DNA of 64,000 nt, from positions 48,374,666 to 48,438,665 of the forward strand of contig CM035151.1 of assembly GCA_020205615.1 (NCBI GenBank), in the 5' to 3' direction. Made by a program: the position numbers and the translations under genes. This document shows, piece after piece, positions 59,601-64,000 of this stretch (within the stretch, counting starts at the first letter, position 1; each line of letters starts with the position of its first letter). Origin of the DNA: Panax quinquefolius. Taxonomy: Eukaryota > Streptophyta > Magnoliopsida > Apiales > Araliaceae. Below the pieces are notes generated by a model. That model worked only from the letters and a program-made list of their open reading frames with translations, had not been told where the DNA came from and searched no databases.

Positions 59601-61031
59601 ACAATATTCATTTTTGGATCAAAATAATGAAAACTATAAATGCTAACGACAATAGCAACACCAGTATCATCTTAAGTTGCTGAAATCCGTAGATCTTATG
59701 ATAGAAATATGGAGAGGGCTTGAGATACAGAAAAATGTAGGTCGTGGAGAGCATATGCAACAATGTTATAAGCTTGAAATAACTTTATAAGCAATTTTGC
59801 ACTGTTTGACCTTGTACTTAAAAAGAATGTGAAAATGATTTTGTTCATGTAGACAAATAAGTTTGACCAAAATGTTACACATTTTCAGGGATGAACCTCA
59901 TTAGCCGCGTCATTGACCTAGCACAATGATTGTAACATTGTAGCTCCCCCTTTTGGATTTAACATAATGATGTAATGCAGAATATGTATATTCAGATAAG
60001 TTTCAGGGAGGAACAAATTTATATTTGACATGTCAATGCTGCAAGTGTTTTAGATATGTCACTTCCCCATCAGTATGTGGCGTTCTCATCTGTAGTTTGA
60101 CAAGAAAAGGAATACTCAACTCAGGTCCTTCAAACAAACTTGTTTAAGTACTTGATTAGTATGAACTACAAATTTTAGCTCCTTCCAACTCATTCTTTGA
60201 GAACATATTATTTTTATTTTCACTGGGTCTACCTGTCTGCTACACTGTTCAAATGGGGTTATTCAAGTTTGATCTGCTTGTTTTACCGCATATCATGCTT
60301 GAAAAAGATTCATCGAGTTTAGCTCAAGCTTATCCAAGCTTGAGATCTCTTTTAGACATAGGCATGGACATAAATACTTTTATGTGGCTTTGCTTGGCTC
60401 ATAAAGTGCTCCTACCATCAACTTATCCTATTCAATAACGTTTAGTGCTAGATAGTTTTGTTTGTGTTGTTTATGATACACTTGGAATTACTTTGTAGGC
60501 TAGCTTGTCGATACTACATAATTGTTTCAAATTTGTGGACTAAATAACCTCGGTTTTGATGAACTGGTTACTATGAGTAACATTGATTCTTAGGTGCAGA
60601 GTTTTGTTTTTTGGGATATGTAGGAGCTTTTTAAAAACATAGTATAAATTTGTTTCTTCCATCTAAGATGATGTATACCCTTTACATGCCTAAAATTTCT
60701 ATGTGGTATTACAGTCTAATCACTTTTGATATTTCGTTCTGTTTTTTAATATTTGCAACAGGTATTTCTCTTATGAACACTTCTACGTGATATATTGCAA
60801 GTTCTGGGAGCTGGATACGGATCATGATTTTTTGATTGATAAAGAGAACCTTATTAGATATGGTAACCACGCACTTACATACAGGATTGTTGATAGAATT
60901 TTTTCTCAGGTTTGTTTCATTCGTATACTGATTTTGTTTTTTGGAACCCAACTCATGTTTTCAACAGAAATGATCAATTTAATGAGTGACAGTATTGACA
61001 CTTCATATTTTTTAAGAAATACAAGAGTATC

Positions 61032-61076
<45 letters not shown>

Positions 61077-61450
61077 GCTGCTAATGTTAGAACCAACAAA
61101 CTTCCTTACCCCGGAAGGTTTGCACTACACTTCTAGGGGTGAGATAACCATATGGTGCAAGCACCTTGCTGGGGTCTTACCTCAGAAGTTTGCTAGCATC
61201 TAATGTTTGCGTTGGATCATAACTATTTTGTCTTTAGTTAAATATGGGGTGCCAATATCACCACACAATATTTAATCAATAATTGAGCACTCCATTGCTT
61301 CTATTTCATTGCCTTTTTTCATGTTGTAATGCCTATTTAGGTTCCAAGAAAGTTTACCAGTAAGGTTGAAGGAAAGATGGGATATGAGGATTTTGTTTAC
61401 TTCATATTGTCGGAGGAAGATAAATCATCTGAGCCTAGTCTTGAGTACTG
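35487..61450 (+). CDS. PP2A regulatory subunit B'' (partial gene, nine exons in window)
   Basis: B'' subunits bind the PP2A A/C core, choose substrates and respond to Ca2+ through EF-hands; in Arabidopsis B'' proteins are reported to regulate HMG-CoA reductase. Exons are 35487-35636, 42318-42560, 42694-42799, 42921-43020, 50043-50148, 50305-50395, 53301-53442, 60762-60909 and 61341-61450. All introns are GT-AG and the phases agree. They encode about 398 residues of the usual 530-540. Features: N-terminal [20 protein letters not shown], a Ser/Pro-rich linker (residues 70-115), [12 protein letters not shown]-hand-like loop 1 at D191-A202 ([12 protein letters not shown]) and loop 2 at D331-N342 ([12 protein letters not shown]). 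The last exons, with the DLDGNG-type segment, lie past 64000. Coding sequence is intact. Several introns are swollen by transposons. Confidence 0.93.
35637..36532 (+). other. Intron 1, first part: no further gene seen
   Basis: AT-rich intron sequence. An open stretch at 35872-36102 (76 codons) has no recognisable motif, no splice context matching the B'' family and no homologue I know. I see no transposon ends here. Confidence 0.5.
36533..36800. mobile_element. Small MITE-like element in intron 1
   Basis: Imperfect terminal inverted repeats of about 28 bp face each other: left GTTAGTTTGTTACCCTGAAC, right the reverse of ATTAGTTTTTAAACCCTGAAC without the last base. The inside (about 210 bp) has no coding potential. 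No clean TSD was found, so the superfamily is open. Confidence 0.5.
36801..38408 (+). other. Intron 1, second part: nothing recognised
   Basis: Low-complexity T-rich intron sequence. The short open frames here (for example 37074-37262 and 37259-37441) show no known motif. The segment at about 37840-37900 (GGGTCCCGTGCCTCCGACAC) is GC-rich compared with its surroundings and may be a repeat edge, but I cannot class it. Confidence 0.4.
38409..38736. mobile_element. Stowaway-like (Tc1/mariner) MITE in intron 1
   Basis: Termini CTCCCTGTCCCCAAAAGATA and the reverse of CTCCCTCCGTCCCCAAAAGG form an inverted repeat of about 30 bp, flanked by TA on both sides (38407-38408 and 38737-38738). CTCCCTCCGTCC ends and a TA TSD are typical of plant Stowaway elements. 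Length is 328 bp, with no ORF. Confidence 0.85.
38737..40230 (+). other. Intron 1, third part: nothing recognised
   Basis: AT-rich sequence without clear transposon ends, long ORF or repeat. The open stretch on the minus strand at 39707-40081 (124 codons) has no known domain and I treat it as chance. Confidence 0.4.
40231..42158 (-). repeat. S3: solo LTR of a different gypsy family in intron 1
   Basis: The unit starts TGTGACGCCCCCAAAATCTG and ends CACGATTGTTACA. Flanks GTAAT (40226-40230) and ATAAT (42159-42163) agree at four of five bases, as for an aged TSD. Apart from the terminal TGTGACGCCCCC it does not resemble R1-R3. No primer site or coding domain is present. A hAT element sits inside (40638-41115). 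Net LTR length is about 1.44 kb. Confidence 0.65.
40638..41115. mobile_element. Non-autonomous hAT element nested in solo LTR S3
   Basis: Termini CATAGTTGTCATGGCGTCG and the reverse of CATAGTTGTCACGGCGCC are inverted repeats. The 8-bp TSD CTTCTAAA is perfect (40630-40637 and 41116-41123). Both ends are rich in GCGCCTAGGCG-type strings. It has no transposase. This type of element, with CATAGTTGTCA(A/T)GGCG ends, is common in eudicots. Confidence 0.9.
42318..42560 (+). CDS. PP2A B'' exon 2
   Basis: Residues 51-131. It begins [18 protein letters not shown], passes through a Ser/Pro-rich linker ([20 protein letters not shown]) with several SP sites that could be phosphorylated, and ends EPVKELIPQ. 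Acceptor GGTGCAG|G and donor CTCAG|GTTCG, phase 0 on both sides. Intron 2 is 133 bp. Confidence 0.92.
42694..42799 (+). CDS. PP2A B'' exon 3
   Basis: Residues 132-166 plus one base: [20 protein letters not shown] then [15 protein letters not shown]. Acceptor GATTGCAG|TTT, donor AATG|GTGAGA. FYF.DGRP is strongly conserved in plant B'' proteins. Intron 3 is 121 bp. Confidence 0.94.
42921..43020 (+). CDS. PP2A B'' exon 4
   Basis: Residues 167-200: [20 protein letters not shown] then [14 protein letters not shown]. The first EF-hand-like loop starts at D191 (D, D, T, T at positions 1, 3, 5, 9) but has Ala at position 12 (A202, exon 5), so it may bind Ca2+ weakly. Acceptor ATTTCAG|AA, donor CCAG|GTTTG. 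Confidence 0.94.
43556..44402. mobile_element. hAT element carrying a captured amidase fragment (intron 4)
   Basis: Termini CAGTGGCGGAACCAGAA and the reverse of CAGAGGCGGAACTAGG are inverted repeats, with a perfect 8-bp TSD CTTCTCAG (43548-43555 and 44403-44410). No transposase. The right half is very GC-rich (GGCGCCGGCGCCTGGC near 44290) and encodes part of an amidase on the minus strand. This makes it a Pack-type (gene-capturing) hAT. Confidence 0.9.
44005..44275 (-). pseudogene. Captured fragment of a plant amidase gene
   Basis: The minus strand encodes [20 protein letters not shown] and, further on, [20 protein letters not shown] followed by LNTT. These are conserved N-terminal blocks of the plant amidase-signature family (GatA-like amidases); HGIP.LLKD holds the catalytic Lys of the Ser-Ser-Lys triad. 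The Ser residues lie further downstream in the family and are absent. The frame diverges after LNTT. It is an isolated fragment inside a hAT element, so it is not a working gene. Confidence 0.85.
44539..45465. mobile_element. Second hAT-like element in intron 4
   Basis: Termini TAGGGCTGTTCACCGGTCGG and the reverse of TAGGGCTGTACATAATCTGA begin with the same nine bases. Flanking 8-mers TAATTCAT and GTATTCGT agree at five positions only, so the TSD is weak. Subterminal CGGGTTGGG/CCAAACCAA strings are typical of hAT ends. The interior has no transposase; the minus-strand frames near 44814-45208 have no known domain. The sequences just outside the element (44455-44520 and 45473-45530) resemble each other. 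Confidence 0.75.
45707..47443 (-). repeat. 3' LTR of a deleted gypsy element in intron 4
   Basis: The unit runs from about AACACCCCGAACCTGC to ACGGGGTATTACA. Its first 500 bp are repeated at 47884-48207. Next to its right end ACCCACCTTAAAAAA is the reverse of a polypurine tract. The orientation is therefore minus. The left edge is placed by comparison of the two copies, and I found no convincing TSD. Confidence 0.7.
47444..47883 (-). mobile_element. Internal remnant of the deleted gypsy element
   Basis: Only about 440 bp separate the two LTR copies. It includes the polypurine tract on the left and, on the right at 47871-47883, a primer-site-like TATCAAAGCAGTGGCC on the minus strand. No gag or pol motifs are present. 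Confidence 0.6.
47884..48207 (-). repeat. Truncated 5' LTR of the deleted gypsy element
   Basis: The first 320 bp repeat 45711-46030 closely (CGAAGTGCTACATGCCGCAA, GAGACGCAACTCCTCGAAAC). Similarity ends near 48207, so the outer part of this LTR is gone. Confidence 0.75.
48208..50042 (+). other. Intron 4, remaining part
   Basis: The part at 48770-48900 (GCTGAGCCTTTTGTAGCTCA and what follows) resembles the region of gypsy LTRs that contains TTGAGCTCACC, so 48225-48960 may be an eroded LTR in plus sense. A TA-rich microsatellite lies at 49528-49565. No coding sequence is seen before the acceptor CATGTAG|AG at 50042. Confidence 0.35.
50043..50148 (+). CDS. PP2A B'' exon 5
   Basis: Residues 201-235: [20 protein letters not shown] then [15 protein letters not shown]. 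It follows 7.0 kb of intron 4. Acceptor CATGTAG|AGATG completes the split Arg codon; donor ACTCAG|GTATCT, phase 0. Intron 5 is 156 bp. Confidence 0.93.
50305..50395 (+). CDS. PP2A B'' exon 6
   Basis: Residues 236-265 plus one base: [20 protein letters not shown] then [10 protein letters not shown]. The string [11 protein letters not shown] is conserved from plants to animals in B'' proteins. Acceptor CCATAG|GAT, donor TATG|GTATGC. Confidence 0.94.
50396..52667 (+). other. Intron 6, first part
   Basis: No gene seen. At 51919-52030 two imperfect copies of about 58 bp follow each other (ATTCTCAAACAGAA, GACTGAGA.C.CATTCCATAT). The rest is T-rich intron sequence. Confidence 0.5.
52668..52955. mobile_element. 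Stowaway-like MITE in intron 6
   Basis: The left end CTCCCTCTGTCCAAAATTTG and the right end, the reverse of CTCCTCTAGTGCAATTTGAG, are flanked by TA (52666-52667 and 52956-52957). The left end has the CTCCCTCYGTCC form typical of plant Stowaway elements, but the right end is less conserved. Length is 288 bp, with no ORF. Confidence 0.6.
53301..53442 (+). CDS. PP2A B'' exon 7
   Basis: Residues 266-312 plus two bases: [20 protein letters not shown] then [20 protein letters not shown] and DINKVL. The acceptor is TGGCCAG|CTG and the donor TTGAG|GTAGAT. ETVI.RIFY.VNR is strongly conserved and forms part of the helical core. Confidence 0.94.
53598..54476. mobile_element. Fold-back (MULE-like) element in intron 7
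   Basis: Long imperfect inverted repeats of about 90-100 bp form the ends. The left arm contains CCACTGTACTTGTCTCCGAT, ATTTACAAATACA, TTTTTAACAG and TTTTTTACAAACTGTCACAA. The right arm contains the reverse of each (for example TTGTGACGGTTTGTAAAAAA and TGTAAATTGGAGAGTACAGT). The middle 700 bp is AT-rich with no ORF. Long arms without transposase suggest a non-autonomous MULE, but I could not fix a TSD. Confidence 0.7.
54886..55053 (-). repeat. C2 3' LTR
   Basis: It runs from CGTAGAAAGGAATACTCAG (TG changed to CG at the end) to ATATCTTCTAACA. The adjoining CTCCCTCAAGTTGG is the reverse of a polypurine tract. It differs from the other LTR by roughly eight substitutions and one indel region, so the insertion is not recent. 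Confidence 0.9.
55394..55700 (-). pseudogene. C2 RNase H region
   Basis: The piece contains [20 protein letters not shown] then [11 protein letters not shown], the conserved RT/RNase H connection of copia pol (TRPDI.YAV..VSQFM, ..RILRYLK). It is interrupted by stops. Confidence 0.85.
55701..56470 (-). pseudogene. C2 reverse transcriptase
   Basis: The piece 55915-56160 contains [20 protein letters not shown] and [20 protein letters not shown], conserved copia RT blocks. Upstream, other frames give [13 protein letters not shown] and [12 protein letters not shown] strings. The catalytic D-D pair and the rest of the palm lie in 55750-55915 with frameshifts. Confidence 0.9.
56772..57239 (-). pseudogene. 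C2 integrase C-terminal region
   Basis: The 155-codon stretch contains [35 protein letters not shown] and [20 protein letters not shown], the copia integrase tail (KLDP....CVFLGYS..QKGYKCY.P). It stays open for most of its length. Confidence 0.9.
57240..57850 (-). pseudogene. C2 integrase core
   Basis: The piece 57240-57571 contains [20 protein letters not shown] with the second catalytic Asp (SDNGGE), and [17 protein letters not shown], where copia integrases have the catalytic Glu shortly after TPQQNG. Here the QNG is altered. The upstream part at 57593-57850 carries [20 protein letters not shown], the GAG-pre-integrase zinc region (C.LGK). Confidence 0.85.
58172..59196 (-). pseudogene. 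C2 gag
   Basis: The probable start at 59194-59196 reads [20 protein letters not shown] and continues with [20 protein letters not shown], the N-terminus of plant copia gag (L.G.NY..W......L). A degraded Cys-rich segment [12 protein letters not shown] lies at about 58440-58470. The frame is broken several times. Confidence 0.85.
59413..59423 (-). other. C2 primer binding site
   Basis: On the minus strand TGGTATCAGAG lies directly at the LTR end (TTTCTACA|TGGTATCAGAG). It matches initiator tRNA-Met perfectly. Confidence 0.92.
59424..59597 (-). repeat. C2 5' LTR
   Basis: The unit runs from TGTAGAAAGGAATACTCAG to ATATCCTCTAACA, 174 bp, with TG...CA ends. It aligns with 54886-55053 over its whole length. 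Confidence 0.92.
59598..60761 (+). other. Intron 7, last part: nothing recognised
   Basis: Ordinary intron sequence. The open stretch at 60253-60438 has no known motif and lies outside the exon pattern of the B'' family. Confidence 0.5.
60762..60909 (+). CDS. PP2A B'' exon 8
   Basis: Residues 313-362: [20 protein letters not shown] then [20 protein letters not shown] and RIVDRIFSQ. The second EF-hand-like loop begins at D331 (D, D, D, D at positions 1, 3, 5, 9; Asn at 12). Acceptor TGCAACAG|G, donor TCTCAG|GTTTG, phase 0 at the end. Confidence 0.95.
61031..61072. repeat. CT/TA microsatellite in intron 8
   Basis: A (CT)n run passes into a (TA)n run of about 30 bp. It is 120 bp downstream of exon 8. 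Confidence 0.9.
61341..61450 (+). CDS. PP2A B'' exon 9 (last in window)
   Basis: Residues 363-398 plus two bases: [20 protein letters not shown] then [17 protein letters not shown] (Trp codon split). Acceptor CTATTTAG|GTT, donor TACTG|GTATG. The family continues with a segment containing a canonical EF-hand-like DLDGNG, which I do not find before 64000. Confidence 0.94.
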
Positions 61451-62017
61451 GTATGTCTTCACTTGTTTCTAGTAACTTAAGGTTGTCGTGGTAATCCTCA
61501 TGTTGCAGGGACTTCGTTAGTTGCTGAATCTAAACATGCAACAAATTGACCAACAATATTTTTAACTTCTTAATTCTTACCTGGGAAGAAATTTTTATGT
61601 GTGGGTTGTAGTACCTTAAAACTTTAAAGGATTGATGTATTGCTGGTAACTTGAGAAGGATTTAAACTTACACGTAGTAAAATTTACAAAGTAGTGATAC
61701 AGGACCTTTTTCTCTCTCCCCTACTCACCCGACTCTATTTTTTTCCCTTGTTTCAACCCAGTAAAATTTATGACTCTCTTGTAACAGACTAATTTAGTTA
61801 CTATAAGTGGAGAATCTAGAATTTCATTCATAGAATATTTTTTGTTCAGTTCACAAAATTTAGCTAGTTTTAAATTTTTTTTATTACAATATTATTTATG
61901 CTACACAAACATCGCGTGTACGCTAACTAGTTAAAGTTATTGATGCCAACACGTCTTGTCTTTTGCATACTGTTGCAATGGAGATATTACTACCTTGGAG
62001 TTTTGAGCAGCTCTAGG

Positions 62018-62395
62018 CAGTGGCGTCGCAGTGGGATCAATAATTAGAGTATCAGACAATAAATTAAAATTGATAATTATAGTAACAAAAAACGACTCAA
62101 ATATATAACCAAAAAAATATAATGTCATTGTTGTAGCCATCAAACTTATCAACCAAAAATAACTAGTAGAATTAGAATATAATAATTACAATTGCCCTCT
62201 GCGTGTTTTCATTCGTTGAAATCGTTACATAATACTTTCATTGTCAATGCAATCAAATACATCCTTCTCGATGTATGTGGGGTCAAAAATGTGTTAAAAA
62301 TGTCTGACTGTGCTTTGTATCAATTTTTTTTTAACTGGGATCAAAAAATGAGTGGGGTCAATTGACCCCACATTTTTAACATTGCTTCGCCACTG
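62018..62395. mobile_element. Small non-autonomous hAT element in intron 9
   Basis: Termini CAGTGGCGTCGCAGTG and the reverse of CAGTGGCGAAGCAATG, with a perfect 8-bp TSD GCTCTAGG (62010-62017 and 62396-62403). It is 378 bp with no ORF. Its ends share CAGTGGCG with the amidase-carrying hAT in intron 4, so both may use the same transposase. Confidence 0.9.
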
Positions 62396-62403
62396 GCTCT
62401 AGG

Positions 62404-64000
62404 GTTATTACAGGCAATGCACATTGAAATTCTACAAATTTTAGAAATTATTCAAAGATAAGTATTAGCTTTCATGGATCTCACCTGCATAATTAGATAA
62501 TTAAAATTAATATATTACAGGGGAATTGAAAGAACCTTTCATGTATTTAAAGTTCATGGGGTGAATGTAGAGGCCTTGAATAAGCTCAAGGTCATTGGTT
62601 CCAATCCCCATTACCTGGTACAAATATTATGTATAAAAAATATTATTGATATTGTTTTAAACATCGAATAACAAGGATGACCTCTAAAGAGATGAAAAGG
62701 GAATATGATTTTTTTTTTGTCGGTGGATTTACTTTACATAAACCATCCTCATTTTAGTGATGAAAGTGGTGAATTATTATTCAAAGATCCATATTACCTT
62801 TCATTGATATCACCTCTAATAAATTACACCTTCTCAATTTAAGTGGCCTCTTTATATCAGAATGTCTCAAGATAAGTGAGCTGATTCAAAACAGTCAATT
62901 TTCTATTCAATGATTGTAATCACTTTATTAATTAGTAGCAAGAAAAAGTAAAGAACTTGTTGCAATTCTTCCAAAATTATGTGCTAGTCAAACCAGCTCA
63001 CTTAATTTGGGATGCAGGGGGTATTAAAAGTTATGGGCTAATTGGTGGGATCTTCCATGCAATCCACGTATTTAGAGTTCATGGGTAATGGTAGTACTTA
63101 GTAGATAAGTACAATTGAAAATTCAAAGGTGACATTGTTTTGGACATGCAAATAAAGGAAAGGATGACTTCTTTTTTTTGATAGAAGATTGAAGAAATTA
63201 CAAGTAGAGGGGGAAGGAGTCCACCTATCCTATAAGGCTATAACAAGTGGAAGGAAAAAGAAAAGACTTAAATGAGTAGATCTTCAATCTCTACAAAGAT
63301 CAAATGTAGAATTACCCTAAAGGTAGCCATGAGTACCCAAAGAGAAGCAAGAAAAATGATCTCATCTCGCAGCAAAACTAACAATAAATAGCTGTGCCTA
63401 AAAACCCGAGCATTATGCTAATTTCAAATTTTCAAAAGAACATAACCGCAAACATCCAAAGCATCTTGGCATCTTTCTTCCCATCAAAACCTCTTAATAG
63501 AGCACTGAAGTGGGCCACACCTACTCCTCTACACAAAAATTATAGAGTTGTATAAACCCCTACAAAAACTCCAAGCAATAAGACAAAACAAAAATAAATG
63601 AGTCATTTTACTTGCATATTATACAAATGTCTGGAAATAGTATTTGTTTTCTGGTTTATGGGCTTCAATTTTACATGAAGAAATGAATCTAGTGTACGAA
63701 GGTGTTAAAGAAATTAATGATACAGACAAGATATGAAATTTGATAACTTTCTTGAGGAAGCATCAGTGAATTCATTCTGTCTTTTAGTTGTGGTGTGTTA
63801 CTAACCAAGTTTCCGTGAAATTCTATGAGAGATTGCACGCATCCACACATGTAAACATACCTAGTTAATAGGATTCACTTATAGTTAGATGCATTAATGA
63901 ATTTAGTATTTTTGGTGTTAAAAGAATTTAACAATATGAACACAATCATATATAGGTATACCAGAAGTTCGACATTTGATAAATGATAACTTTTCAAAGG
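62404..64000 (+). other. Intron 9, remaining part to window edge
   Basis: Two segments (about 62540-62700 and 63050-63190) share short strings (GTATTTAAAGTTCATGGG / GTATTTAGAGTTCATGGG, GACATTGTTTTGGAC-like, AGGATGAC) and may be copies of one repeat. No further B'' exon is seen. Confidence 0.4.

Noticed and set aside
60253..60438. 61-codon open frame before exon 8
   Set aside because: No motif, and exon 7 to exon 8 joins in phase without it.
62521..62640. Candidate exon 10 of the PP2A B'' gene after the acceptor ATATTACAG
   Set aside because: The phase fits, but the translation (GIERTFHVFKVHGVNVEAL) does not match the B'' family, which continues with a DLDGNG-containing segment, and the stretch resembles a repeat further right.

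Overview
This is plant nuclear DNA, most likely from a eudicot; the genus cannot be named from the sequence alone. Evidence: spliced GT-AG exons, Ty3/gypsy and Ty1/copia elements primed by initiator tRNA-Met, hAT and Stowaway-type elements, and a conserved plant PP2A B'' subunit gene. No CRISPR array, rRNA or tRNA gene was seen.

Bases 1-33749 are one nested transposon cluster. The oldest layer is a Ty3/gypsy element on the minus strand, called R1 here (about 1951-33749). It is cut by several insertions, nearly all framed by target-site duplications (TSDs): a 3.9-kb solo LTR in its RNase H region (S1, 3229-7161, TSD AACGT); a second gypsy element in its gag zinc knuckle (R2, 9103-16494, TSD TGATG); a third gypsy element in its 5' LTR (R3, 19592-29542, TSD GATTA/AATTA); and a hAT-type DNA element in the same LTR (29678-33235, TSD GAAACAAC). 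The hAT carries another solo LTR (S2, 30154-32757, TSD GAAGA). At the left end a SIRE-like copia LTR (406-1950) replaces the 3' part of R1. None of these elements looks able to move by itself: all reading frames are broken or partly deleted.

Bases 33750-35486 hold an AT-rich tandem repeat, a worn hAT-like element and the presumed promoter and 5' UTR of the only host gene. The gene runs on the plus strand from 35487 past the right edge and encodes a PP2A regulatory subunit B''. Nine exons (1196 coding bases, about 398 residues) join in phase and include two EF-hand-like loops. The last exons lie beyond the window.

The introns are large because they hold transposons. Intron 1 (6.7 kb) has a TIR MITE, a Stowaway MITE and a solo gypsy LTR with a nested hAT. 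Intron 4 (7.0 kb) has a hAT carrying a captured amidase fragment, a second hAT and a gypsy element reduced to LTR, leader and partial LTR. Intron 6 has a Stowaway-like element. Intron 7 (7.3 kb) has a fold-back element and a broken copia element. Intron 9 has a small hAT.

The most interesting signals are in the gypsy LTR family: a 39-bp-period array of hairpins whose stems change in a compensatory way around a conserved loop, and a conserved 5' splice-site-like motif that could pair with an acceptor just before gag.
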